From assembly GCA_040507225.1 (NCBI GenBank), contig JBEVVG010000001.1, positions 1,612,001-1,676,000 of the forward strand: a DNA stretch of 64,000 nucleotides, written 5' to 3'. Made by a program: the position numbers and the translations under genes. Of the stretch, positions 44,621-53,271 are shown piece by piece. Each line of letters begins with the position of its first letter. The stretch's first letter is position 1. This DNA comes from Thiodiazotropha sp040507225. Its GTDB lineage: Bacteria > Pseudomonadota > Gammaproteobacteria > Chromatiales > Chromatiaceae. The notes under the pieces were generated by a model that searched no databases, had not been told where the DNA came from, and saw nothing but the letters and a program-made list of their open reading frames with translations.

Positions 44621-46498
44621 TTATACCAGCTGTAGCTTACAGCCCCGTCCGACCCGGTTGATCGCCGCAAGGATTCCGGCCACGTCCAGCCCCGCTTCGC
44701 TCAACTGCTCCTGATGCGTGGCATGGTCCAGGTAGCGGTCGGGGAGTCCGAGATTGAGTACCGGTACCTGGTGACCCTGGGCCAGCAGCAATTCGTTCAC
44801 GGCGGAACCGGCGCCACCAGCGACCACGTTCTCCTCCAGGGTGACCAGCAGTTCATGGTGTTGCGCCAGTTCCAGGATCAATGCCTCATCGAGGGGCTTG
44901 ATAAAGCGCATGTTGGCCAGAGTCGCATCGATCTGATCCGCGACCTGCTGGGCAGGGCTCAACAGGCTGCCGAATGCCAGCAACGCCACCCGCTGGCCGG
45001 TTCTGCGAACCTCCCCTTTGCCCAGGGGCAGAGGTTGGGGATTCGCCGCCACGCTAACCCCCGGGCCGGCCCCCCGGGGATAACGGATCAGGGCCGGACC
45101 TTCATATTCATACCCGGTCTGCAACAGCCGGGCACACTCGTTTTCATCTCCCGGCGCCATGACGATCAGGTTGGGGATCGGGCGGGCGAAACTAAGATCG
45201 AAGCTGCCTGCGTGGGTGGCGCCGTCCGCACCGACCTGCCCGGCCCGGTCCACCGCCAGGGTGACGTCGAGATTCTGCAGCGCTACATCGTGGATCAGTT
45301 GATCGTAGCCGCGCTGCAGGAAGGTCGAATAGATAGCCACCACCGGCTTGAGTCCCTCGCAGGCCAGCCCTGCGGCAAAGGTGAGTGCGTGCTGCTCGGC
45401 GATACCCACGTCGAAATAGCGCTGCGGAAAGCGTCGTGCGTATTCCACCATTCCAGACCCTTCACTCATCGCCGGGGTGATCGCCACCAGGCGTTCGTCC
45501 TGCTCCGCCGCCCCGCACAGCCAGCCGCCGAATACCTGGGTATAGGTTTTCTGGCTGCCGCCCTTTTGCATCTTGCCGGTATTCGGGTCGAAGGGGGTGA
45601 CCCCGTGATAGACGCAGGGATCCTCCTCCGCAGGCACGTAGCCACGGCCTTTCTGGGTCACCACGTGGAGCAGCCGGGGACCGCGCATATGGCGCATGTT
45701 GTGCAGGGTCGCAATCAGGGTATCGAAATCGTGACCATCAATCGGTCCGATGTAGTTGAAGCCCATCTCTTCGAACAGGGTTCCGGGCATGACCATGCCC
45801 TTCATGTGCTCCTCCCACTTTCCGACCAGGTCGCTGAGCTGATGCGGCAGGTGGCTGAGCGCGGATTTGCCGCCTTCACGCACGCTGGTGTAGACCTTGC
45901 CGGAGAGCAGGCGCGCAAGGTGGTTGCTGAAACCGCCGACCGGTTCAGAGATCGACATGTCGTTGTCATTGAGGATCACCAGCAGATCCTGATCCAGTGC
46001 GCCGGCCTGATTGAGGGCCTCGAAGGCCATCCCACCACCCATCGCACCGTCACCGATGATCGCCACAACCTTGCGATTTTCGCCTTTCTGCCGGGCCGCG
46101 GCGGCCATCCCCAGGGCCGCGCCGATGGAGGTACTCGAGTGTCCCGTGCCGAAGGTGTCGTATTCGCTTTCGCTGCGTTTGGGAAAACCGGAAAGCCCCC
46201 CCTTCTTGCGCAGGCTGTCCATGCGCTCACGCCGCCCGGTGAGTATCTTGTGGGGATAGGCCTGGTGGCCCACGTCCCAGACCAGTCGGTCATATGGCGT
46301 GTTGTAGACGTAATGCAGCGCAATGGTCAGTTCCACCACGCCCAGGCCCGCAGCCAGATGACCACCGGTACGGGACACGCTGTTGATCAGGAAGTGGCGC
46401 ATTTCGTTGGCCAGGGTGCGCAACTTATGATTTTCAAGCTGCCGCAGGTCTCCCGGCACGTTGACCTGATTCAGCAGGCGATATTCATGGCTGTTCAT
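44621..46498 (-). CDS. dxs: 1-deoxy-D-xylulose-5-phosphate synthase
   Basis: A 625-residue thiamine-diphosphate enzyme from ATG 46498 (MNSHEYRLLNQV); an upstream ATG at 46531 adds 11 residues without family match. SVSRTGGHLAAGLGVVELT, GDGAMGGGMAFEALN (TPP-binding) and VGIAEQHALTFAAGLA are diagnostic. It joins pyruvate and glyceraldehyde 3-phosphate in the first step of the MEP isoprenoid pathway. Confidence 0.97.
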   Translation of the reverse strand: MNSHEYRLLNQVNVPGDLRQLENHKLRTLANEMRHFLINSVSRTGGHLAAGLGVVELTIALHYVYNTPYDRLVWDVGHQAYPHKILTGRRERMDSLRKKGGLSGFPKRSESEYDTFGTGHSSTSIGAALGMAAAARQKGENRKVVAIIGDGAMGGGMAFEALNQAGALDQDLLVILNDNDMSISEPVGGFSNHLARLLSGKVYTSVREGGKSALSHLPHQLSDLVGKWEEHMKGMVMPGTLFEEMGFNYIGPIDGHDFDTLIATLHNMRHMRGPRLLHVVTQKGRGYVPAEEDPCVYHGVTPFDPNTGKMQKGGSQKTYTQVFGGWLCGAAEQDERLVAITPAMSEGSGMVEYARRFPQRYFDVGIAEQHALTFAAGLACEGLKPVVAIYSTFLQRGYDQLIHDVALQNLDVTLAVDRAGQVGADGATHAGSFDLSFARPIPNLIVMAPGDENECARLLQTGYEYEGPALIRYPRGAGPGVSVAANPQPLPLGKGEVRRTGQRVALLAFGSLLSPAQQVADQIDATLANMRFIKPLDEALILELAQHHELLVTLEENVVAGGAGSAVNELLLAQGHQVPVLNLGLPDRYLDHATHQEQLSEAGLDVAGILAAINRVGRGCKLQLV

Positions 46499-46653
46499 CG
46501 TATGGACACCGATACTGCCCCCCGTGGGCATGCCCCAGTGAAGTGGTCATGACAATCCTGTTCATGGTGGATCTTTTCAGGGTGGTGCATCACTACTGTG
46601 AATGGACCCGATCCGTGGTTTGCACTCAAGTCCGACACCTGTTCTGACCTTGT

Positions 46654-46681
46654 GGCCTGTCGACGCGAATCACGACAGGCC
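46654..46681 (-). terminator. Candidate terminator hairpin after cbbR
   Basis: GGCCTGTCG (46654-46662) and CGACAGGCC (46673-46681) form a perfect nine-base stem 43 bases past the cbbR stop. There is no T tract in the minus direction, so it may be an mRNA end or processing hairpin. Confidence 0.45.
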
Positions 46682-46723
46682 TTGCTGAGTGACTAGTTTA
46701 CTCCATACCATCCCGGGGTGCAT

Positions 46724-47632
46724 TCAAACCGGCTCCTCCTTGAGGTGATGCGCTTCGGCCAGCACGAAGTCCACGAAGGCCCGGGCGGACGGGGACAGAC
46801 GTTTGTTTTTGCGGTGCACCAGATACCAGTGGCGCTGCAACGGAAAACCCTCGATATCGAGGATCACCAGCCGCCCGGTCTCCACCTCCAGCTCGATGGT
46901 ATGGGTTGAGACCACGCTGAGCCCCATTCCCGCACGCACCGCCTGCTTGATCGCCTCGTTACGGGTCATCTGCATGCCGGCACTGATCTCGATGTTTTGT
47001 TCGGCGAAAAAGCGCTCCATGGCGAGGCGCGTACCCGACCCCTCCTCGCGCATGATGAACACCTCGTCCTTCAATCGCTGGACCGGAATCCTGGAAACCC
47101 CATCCAGGGGGTGGCCGGCCGGTGCGATCACCACCAGTGGGTTTTCCATGAACGGTTCGTATTCGAGATCGATGTCCTCCGGTGGCAGCCCCATCAGCAC
47201 GATATCGATCTCGTTGCTCTTGAGCAGGCCCATCAGGCGTTGGCGGTTGGTCACATCGAGACGCAGATCGATACCGGGGTAGCTGCGGCTGAATGCGGCC
47301 AGCAGGCGCGGGGCAAAGTAGTTGACGGTACTCGCAACGGCGATATTCAGGTGCCCGGTGCCCAGCCCCTTGAGTGCCGCGATCACCTCATCCATCTCTT
47401 CGAAGGTCTGAAATATGCTGCGCGCGTACTGATAGATCTCCCGTCCCGCCTCGGAGAGGAGGATTTTTTTACCCGCCTGCTCGAACAGCGGCAGCCCAAC
47501 GGCTTCCTCGAGTTGCTTCACCTGCATGGATACCGCCGGCTGGGTCAGATGCAGTGTTTTCGCGGCGCGTGTGTAGTTCAGATGTTCGGCGACAACCTGA
47601 AAAACCTTCAACTGGCGAAGGGTCGTATGCAT
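46724..47632 (-). CDS. cbbR: LysR-type regulator CbbR
   Basis: A 302-residue LysR regulator: N-terminal winged helix (about 3-62, RQLKVFQVVAEHLNYTRAA) and a substrate-binding-like effector domain. Its divergent position directly before cbbL identifies it as CbbR, the activator of Calvin-cycle operons, whose signal metabolites include RuBP and NADPH in studied species. It probably also controls the cbbM operon, which has no own LysR gene nearby. Confidence 0.93.
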   Translation of the reverse strand: MHTTLRQLKVFQVVAEHLNYTRAAKTLHLTQPAVSMQVKQLEEAVGLPLFEQAGKKILLSEAGREIYQYARSIFQTFEEMDEVIAALKGLGTGHLNIAVASTVNYFAPRLLAAFSRSYPGIDLRLDVTNRQRLMGLLKSNEIDIVLMGLPPEDIDLEYEPFMENPLVVIAPAGHPLDGVSRIPVQRLKDEVFIMREEGSGTRLAMERFFAEQNIEISAGMQMTRNEAIKQAVRAGMGLSVVSTHTIELEVETGRLVILDIEGFPLQRHWYLVHRKNKRLSPSARAFVDFVLAEAHHLKEEPV

Positions 47633-47950
47633 AGTCCGGCACTACCTATAAATAAATTCGATCATCTGGTGTGAGTAACCTCGATGACATCCGCTAAAAA
47701 CCTGGAAAATGTCGGTTGATTCCCGTGAACCTATAGATAAATATAACACAAATTAAATAAACCATAAGCAATCATTTATCGTTTTTATCAAAACATTTGA
47801 ATTCCCTTGGCCACTCAGCCCCCTATACTTACACCCACTTTGTAAGTGGCATTACAGAGATATCCTTAAACTGACAAACAGCATGGAAATTATTTTCCAA
47901 AGGCTGTATTTCAAGGCAACGCAATCCCAAAAAGTGGAGGAATCGCTAAC
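47633..47950. promoter_or_regulatory. cbbR/cbbL divergent control region
   Basis: An AT-rich divergent region. Several T-N11-A LysR-type patterns lie in 47640-47780 (for instance TATAGATAAATATAA near 47732), as expected for CbbR operators. A -10 TATACT is at 47824-47829 with a poor -35, fitting an activator-dependent cbbL promoter. The transcript would begin near the hairpin ACTTACA/TGTAAGT (47827-47847). cbbL is preceded by GGAGGA. Confidence 0.55.
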
Positions 47951-49369
47951 ATGGCCAAGAAATACGACGCGGGCGTAAAAGAGTACCGCGAAACATATTG
48001 GATGCCCGATTACACCCCGAAGGACACCGACATCCTGGCGTGCTTCAAGATCACCCCGCAGGCCGGCGTGCCGCGCGAAGAGGCTGCAGCCGCTGTCGCC
48101 GCTGAGTCCTCCACCGGTACCTGGACCACCGTCTGGACCGACCTGCTGACCGACCTGGACTACTACAAGGGTCGCGCCTACGCGATCGAAGACGTCCCGG
48201 GTGACGACACCTGCTTCTACGCCTTCATCGCATACCCCATCGATCTGTTCGAAGAGGGTTCCGTGGTCAACGTGTTCACCTCCCTGGTCGGTAACGTGTT
48301 CGGTTTCAAGGCTGTGCGCGCCCTGCGCCTGGAAGACGTGCGCTTCCCGATCGCCTACGTCATGACCTGTAACGGTCCGCCGCTGGGTATCCAGGTCGAG
48401 CGTGACGTGATGAACAAGTATGGTCGTCCGCTGCTGGGCTGCACCATCAAGCCGAAACTGGGCCTCTCCGCGAAGAACTACGGCCGCGCCGTCTACGAAG
48501 GTCTGCGCGGTGGTCTGGACTTCACCAAGGACGACGAGAACGTCAACTCCCAGCCGTTCATGCGCTGGCGTCAGCGTTTCGACTTCGTCATGGAAGCCAT
48601 TCACAAGGCCGAGCACGAGACCGGCGAGCGCAAGGGTCACTACCTGAACGTCACCGCTCCGACCCCGGACGAGATGTTCAAGCGCGCCGAGTACGCCAAA
48701 GAGATCGGCGCTCCGATCATCATGCACGACTACATCACCGGCGGTTTCTGCGCCAACACCGGGCTGGCCCAGTGGTGTCGTGACAATGGCATGCTGCTGC
48801 ACATCCATCGCGCCATGCACGCCGTGCTCGACCGCAACCCGCACCACGGTATCCACTTCCGCGTACTGACCAAGATCCTGCGTCTGTCCGGTGGTGACCA
48901 CCTGCACACCGGCACCGTGGTCGGCAAGCTGGAAGGCGACCGCGAAGCGACCCTCGGCTGGATCGACCTGCTGCGTGAATCCTACGTCAAGGAAGACCGC
49001 AGTCGCGGTATCTTCTTCGACCAGGACTGGGGCTCCATGCCCGGCGCCTTCGCCGTAGCCTCCGGTGGTATCCACGTCTGGCACATGCCGGCGCTGGTCA
49101 ACATCTTCGGCGACGATTCCGTTCTGCAGTTCGGCGGCGGTACCCTGGGTCACCCCTGGGGCAACGCTGCCGGCGCATGCGCCAACCGTGTCGCGGTTGA
49201 AGCCTGCGTCGAGGCCCGTAACCAGGGCCGCGAGCTGGAGAAGGAAGGCAAGGATATCCTCACCACTGCCGCAGCCAGCAGCCCCGAGCTGAAGGCCGCC
49301 ATGGAAACCTGGAAGGAAATCCGCTTCGAGTTCGACACCGTCGACAAGCTGGACGTAGCTCACAAGTAA
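47951..49369 (+). CDS. cbbL: RuBisCO form I large subunit
   Basis: A 472-residue form I large subunit. GCTIKPKLGLSAKNYGR carries catalytic K167. GLDFTKDDENVNSQPFMRW carries carbamylated K193 and the Mg ligands D and E. Loop 6 and the phosphate sites follow (GTVVGKLEGDREATLGW, with the mobile Lys). Association with a cbbQ-cbbO pair and a short small subunit points to form IA. It carboxylates ribulose 1,5-bisphosphate. Codon bias is strong, as in a highly expressed gene. Confidence 0.98.
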   Translation: MAKKYDAGVKEYRETYWMPDYTPKDTDILACFKITPQAGVPREEAAAAVAAESSTGTWTTVWTDLLTDLDYYKGRAYAIEDVPGDDTCFYAFIAYPIDLFEEGSVVNVFTSLVGNVFGFKAVRALRLEDVRFPIAYVMTCNGPPLGIQVERDVMNKYGRPLLGCTIKPKLGLSAKNYGRAVYEGLRGGLDFTKDDENVNSQPFMRWRQRFDFVMEAIHKAEHETGERKGHYLNVTAPTPDEMFKRAEYAKEIGAPIIMHDYITGGFCANTGLAQWCRDNGMLLHIHRAMHAVLDRNPHHGIHFRVLTKILRLSGGDHLHTGTVVGKLEGDREATLGWIDLLRESYVKEDRSRGIFFDQDWGSMPGAFAVASGGIHVWHMPALVNIFGDDSVLQFGGGTLGHPWGNAAGACANRVAVEACVEARNQGRELEKEGKDILTTAAASSPELKAAMETWKEIRFEFDTVDKLDVAHK

Positions 49370-49379
49370 TGCCGACACA

Positions 49380-49398
49380 CCCCCGCCGCTGGCGGGGG
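49380..49398 (+). other. GC-rich hairpin between cbbL and cbbS
   Basis: CCCCCGCC (49380-49387) pairs with GGCGGGGG (49391-49398) over a GCT loop, then GTTTCG... with only three Ts. It may act as a partial attenuator or 3' stabiliser that sets the large to small subunit ratio. Confidence 0.6.
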
Positions 49399-49438
49399 TT
49401 TCGTGCCACGAATTCGAATTATTTAGAGGTATAGACCA

Positions 49439-49795
49439 ATGAGTGATATGCAGGACTACTCTTCCAGCCTGGAAGATGTTGCAAGCCGCAAGTTCGAGAC
49501 TTTCTCCTACCTGCCGGAAATGAGCGAGGATCAAATCCGCAAGCAGATCGAGTACATCGTGTCCAAGGGCTGGAACCCGGGCATCGAGCATACCGAGCCG
49601 CAAAATGCCCGTGACAACTACTGGTACATGTGGAAGCTGCCGATGTTCGGTGAGACCGACGTCGATGCCATCCTGGCCGAGTGCGAGGCTTGCCACAAAG
49701 CTCACCCGAACAATCACGTTCGTCTGCTGGGCTTTGACAACTACGCCCAGTCCGCTGGCGCTTCCATGGTTATTTACCGTGGTACCCCTGCTTAA
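49439..49795 (+). CDS. cbbS: RuBisCO form I small subunit
   Basis: A 118-residue small subunit. FSYLPEMSEDQIRKQIEYIV and the YWYMWKLPMFGETD segment are the conserved core of form I small subunits. Eight copies cap the L8 core. It lies 69 bases after cbbL, behind a hairpin, and is preceded by AGAGG. Confidence 0.98.
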   Translation: MSDMQDYSSSLEDVASRKFETFSYLPEMSEDQIRKQIEYIVSKGWNPGIEHTEPQNARDNYWYMWKLPMFGETDVDAILAECEACHKAHPNNHVRLLGFDNYAQSAGASMVIYRGTPA

Positions 49796-49821
49796 GTTCT
49801 GAGTCCAATCTGACTTGAGCA

Positions 49822-49913
49822 GCCGCCCCTGACCCTGCCTGAGGGTGAGGGGCGGCAACCGCCAATGATGATGCTTGGCTATGCGCTTGCACCATGACGT
49901 GTATAGCCAAGCA
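49822..49913 (+). other. Two long hairpins between cbbS and cbbQ
   Basis: First, GCCGCCCCT...AGGGGCGGC (49822-49856) with an inner ACCCT/AGGGT stem. Second, TGCTTGGCTAT (49872-49882) pairs perfectly with ATAGCCAAGCA (49903-49913) and extends inward with G-U pairs. Neither has a T tract. Their place after the abundant cbbLS message suggests 3' stabilisation and lower cbbQO expression. Confidence 0.65.
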
Positions 49914-49979
49914 CCATTCTCAATCCATTTCTTAACCTGCAGAGCGGGCCCGTACCTTTGCCCGACAAGGACCAAGACA

Positions 49980-50786
49980 ATGAGTGACATTGACCGCGAC
50001 CAGTACCTGATCAGCAACGAACCCTACTACCGTCCCGTCAACAACGAGGTGGAAATGTACCAGGCGGCCTACGACGCACGTATGCCGGTAATGCTCAAAG
50101 GACCCACCGGTTGCGGCAAGTCCCGTTTTGTCGAGTACATGGCCTGGAAACTGCAGAAACCGCTGATCACCGTCGCCTGCAACGAGGACATGACGGCTTC
50201 CGACCTGGTGGGTCGCTTCCTGCTGGACATCAACGGCACCAAATGGCAGGACGGCCCGCTGACGGTGGCCGCGCGCATCGGCGCGATCTGTTACCTCGAC
50301 GAAGTCGTGGAAGCGCGCCAGGACACCACCGTGGTGATCCATCCATTGACCGATCACCGACGCGAACTGCCGCTGGAAAAGAAAGGTGAACTGGTCAAGG
50401 CGCACCCGGATTTCCAGATCGTGATCTCCTACAATCCCGGTTACCAATCCCTGATGAAGGATCTCAAACAGTCCACCAAGCAGCGTTTCGGCGGCATGGA
50501 CTTCGACTATCCACAAACCGAAATCGAAACCGAGATCGTCACCCATGAGGGGGGTGTGGATGCGGAGGTCGCCGGTAAACTGGTGCAGATTGCGCAACGC
50601 TCGCGCAATCTGAAAGGTCACGGACTCGATGAGGGCATGTCCACCCGCCTGCTGGTCTACGCCGCACAGCTGGTATCCAAGGGCATCAGCCCCCAGGCCG
50701 CCTGTCAGATGGCCCTGGTCACGCCGCTGACCGATGACCCGGACATGCGCGATACCCTGGATGCTGCGGTCAACACCTATTTCTAA
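49980..50786 (+). CDS. cbbQ: RuBisCO activase subunit CbbQ, form I operon
   Basis: A 268-residue MoxR-related AAA+ ATPase. Walker A is GPTGCGKS (41-48), Walker B lies in AICYLDEVVEARQDTT, and STKQRFGGMDF is the family signature. The CbbQ hexamer works with CbbO to remove inhibitory sugar phosphates from RuBisCO. ATG 49980 follows AAGGA; upstream in-frame starts fall in the hairpin region and are rejected. Confidence 0.96.
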   Translation: MSDIDRDQYLISNEPYYRPVNNEVEMYQAAYDARMPVMLKGPTGCGKSRFVEYMAWKLQKPLITVACNEDMTASDLVGRFLLDINGTKWQDGPLTVAARIGAICYLDEVVEARQDTTVVIHPLTDHRRELPLEKKGELVKAHPDFQIVISYNPGYQSLMKDLKQSTKQRFGGMDFDYPQTEIETEIVTHEGGVDAEVAGKLVQIAQRSRNLKGHGLDEGMSTRLLVYAAQLVSKGISPQAACQMALVTPLTDDPDMRDTLDAAVNTYF

Positions 50787-50870
50787 TCACACACAACTGG
50801 CTGCGCCGGGAAGAACTGCCCGGCGCGAACCTCACTTACGCGCCAACGGCGTTTCCAGCGGTAACCAGCC

Positions 50871-53264
50871 ATGAGCAGTGTAGATTTTTCAGAATACATA
50901 ACCTGTCTCAACGAGAACGATCACGAGCACATCGAGGCGCTTGAGTCGTCCTACCATGAAGCCCAGCGGGTCATGTCACCACGTGGCCTGCAGAACTATC
51001 TCGAAGGCATGCGCGCCTTTTGCACCCTGGGTCGCGGCCAGGATCTGGTGTTGACCTACATCCAGGAGATGCCCGGCGTGGCCAAGGAAGTGGGCGAGGA
51101 CGTGATCCCCGACATTGTCGAAGCAATGATGAAACTCGCTTCGCACACCTCGGGCAGCGTCATCACCCTGATCGTGGCCAACCTGCCCCTGGCCGCCTCG
51201 CGTCTGGGCGATGCCGAGGTACTGCGCGGCTTTCTCAAGCTGCTGCATCAGATGACCGGCAAGGCCCCGCGCGGCCTGCGACCGATGATGGAAAACCTGG
51301 ATGAACTGCTGTCCAAGCTGACCCTGGGCGGCCTGCGTCGCTGGGTGATGTTCGGCGCCCAGGCCCACCAGCGTGATCTCGACGGCCAGATGGCCTATTT
51401 CGCCCTGAACACCGAATCCTCCAAGGCGATCCTGAAATCCGAGCGCCGCGGCACGCTGTTCGTCAACAACCAGCGCAAACTCAACTTCTATCTGCGTGCC
51501 CTGTGGGCACGCTCGTTCTTCATGCGCCCGACCGCGGGCGACTTCGAATCCCGCCAGGGTATCCGACCCTTTATTGAGAACTTCCAGATCCACGTACCGG
51601 ACGCCTTCGATCCATTCCGTGGCATCGACGGCATGGACATCTACCGGGCCACCGTGGCGCATTGCGCTGCGCACATGGTCTACACCCATGACCCCATCTC
51701 CGCAGAGGAGTTGTCTCAGGCGCAGATGCGTTTCATCGAGATGTTCGAGGATGCACGGGTGGAGTATCTCGCCTACCGCGAGTTTCCCGGCCTGCGTAAG
51801 CTGTGGCTGCAGTTCTTCACCGCCCAGGCGGATGGCAATGACGACTACGGCAAGCCCCATGAGACCATGGAGTTCATGATGCGCACCACCCGCGCCATCA
51901 TGGACCCGGATTATCGGGACGATATCGCCACGCTCAACGAAGCAGCGGATGACTTCCGCGGAAAGCTCGAGCAGGATCCGTACAACCCGCGGATTTCCTG
52001 GATGGCGGGGGTCGACTTCTACAACAAGATGGTGGAGATCGCGAAGATTCCCAGCGTGCGCATCCTCACTGACTGGCCGATTCCCTACCGCGACGACAAC
52101 CGCTACTTCTGGGACTTCTCGGAAAACATGTTCGAAACCCAGGGCGTCGACTTCCTGCCGTCCTCGCAGGGTCCCGTGCGCCGCTACGTTGGCCTCATGG
52201 AGTTCATCAACGACATCGACTCGGAGATGACCCATGATAATCCGGACGAAATCCTGGTACTGTCCACCGAACTGTTCCCCTACGAGGACGACCTGGAGAC
52301 CACCAAGAGCTGGAATGAGACGGAAGGGGTCGAACCGGTATCCGATCCGTATCATTACCACGAGTGGGATTACCATGTGCAGTTGTCACGCCCGGACTGG
52401 GCCACGGTAATCGAGCGCAAGCAGGGTAGAGGCGATCCTGAACGCATGGACGAGATACTCACCACACACAAGCCGGTCGCCTCGCGCATTCGCCACATCA
52501 TCGACGCCCTGCAACCGCAAGGTATCGTACGCCGGCGTGGTTACGAGGAGGGCGAGGAACTCGACCTGAATGCCGCGGTCCGCGCAATGATCGATATCCG
52601 CCGCGGTATCATGCCCGACCCACGCATCAATATCCGCATCACCCGGCATATCCGTGACCTGTCGATCGTGCTGTTGCTCGATCTCTCCGAGTCGACGAAT
52701 GAAAAAATCGGCGATATCCCCGAGGACGAAGAGGGTTACGAGGATCAGCCGAGCATCCTCGATCTGACCCGCGAGGCCGCCGGGTTGTTGTCCTGGGCAA
52801 TCGATTCAATCGGGGACAATTTTGCGGTACACGGCTTTGCATCGGATGGTCGCCATGACGTGCAGTACTACCGTTTCAAGGACTTCAATCAGAAATATGA
52901 CGATGAGGCCAAGGCCCGCATGGCGGGAATGAGGGGCAACCTGTCAACCCGCATGGGTGCCGCATTGCGTCATGCCGGCTGGCACCTGACCCAGCAGAGC
53001 GCGCAGAAACGCCTGGTGCTGCTGGTGACCGACGGGGAGCCGGCCGATATCGACGAACGCGATCCCCAGTATCTGCGTCATGATGCGAAGAAGGCAGTGG
53101 AGGATCTTGCCATGCAGGGGATCTACACCTACTGCCTGACCCTCGACCCGGAAGCCGACCGGTATGTGTCAAGGATCTTCGGTGAGAACAACTATTCGAT
53201 TGTGGATCATGTGGAACGTCTGCCAGAGCGCTTGCCCAACGTATTCGCGGCACTCACCGGCTAA
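50871..53264 (+). CDS. cbbO: RuBisCO activase subunit CbbO, form I operon
   Basis: A 797-residue CbbO. The N-terminal two thirds is the helical CbbO domain. The C-terminal von Willebrand factor A domain has the MIDAS motif DLSES (D604, S606, S608) and later MGAALRHAG and VTDGEPADID. CbbO couples the CbbQ ATPase ring to RuBisCO through the VWA domain. The gene converges, seven bases apart, on the GGDEF/EAL gene. Confidence 0.95.
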   Translation: MSSVDFSEYITCLNENDHEHIEALESSYHEAQRVMSPRGLQNYLEGMRAFCTLGRGQDLVLTYIQEMPGVAKEVGEDVIPDIVEAMMKLASHTSGSVITLIVANLPLAASRLGDAEVLRGFLKLLHQMTGKAPRGLRPMMENLDELLSKLTLGGLRRWVMFGAQAHQRDLDGQMAYFALNTESSKAILKSERRGTLFVNNQRKLNFYLRALWARSFFMRPTAGDFESRQGIRPFIENFQIHVPDAFDPFRGIDGMDIYRATVAHCAAHMVYTHDPISAEELSQAQMRFIEMFEDARVEYLAYREFPGLRKLWLQFFTAQADGNDDYGKPHETMEFMMRTTRAIMDPDYRDDIATLNEAADDFRGKLEQDPYNPRISWMAGVDFYNKMVEIAKIPSVRILTDWPIPYRDDNRYFWDFSENMFETQGVDFLPSSQGPVRRYVGLMEFINDIDSEMTHDNPDEILVLSTELFPYEDDLETTKSWNETEGVEPVSDPYHYHEWDYHVQLSRPDWATVIERKQGRGDPERMDEILTTHKPVASRIRHIIDALQPQGIVRRRGYEEGEELDLNAAVRAMIDIRRGIMPDPRINIRITRHIRDLSIVLLLDLSESTNEKIGDIPEDEEGYEDQPSILDLTREAAGLLSWAIDSIGDNFAVHGFASDGRHDVQYYRFKDFNQKYDDEAKARMAGMRGNLSTRMGAALRHAGWHLTQQSAQKRLVLLVTDGEPADIDERDPQYLRHDAKKAVEDLAMQGIYTYCLTLDPEADRYVSRIFGENNYSIVDHVERLPERLPNVFAALTG

Positions 53265-53271
53265 CACCGTA

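Noticed and set aside
47852..50017. A 721-residue open frame antisense to cbbL and cbbS
   Set aside because: It mirrors the strongly biased codons of cbbL and cbbS; it has no family sequence and no ribosome site. The sense genes are certain.
50976..52376. A 466-residue open frame antisense to cbbO
   Set aside because: It is a shadow of the real CbbO frame and lacks any recognisable domain.
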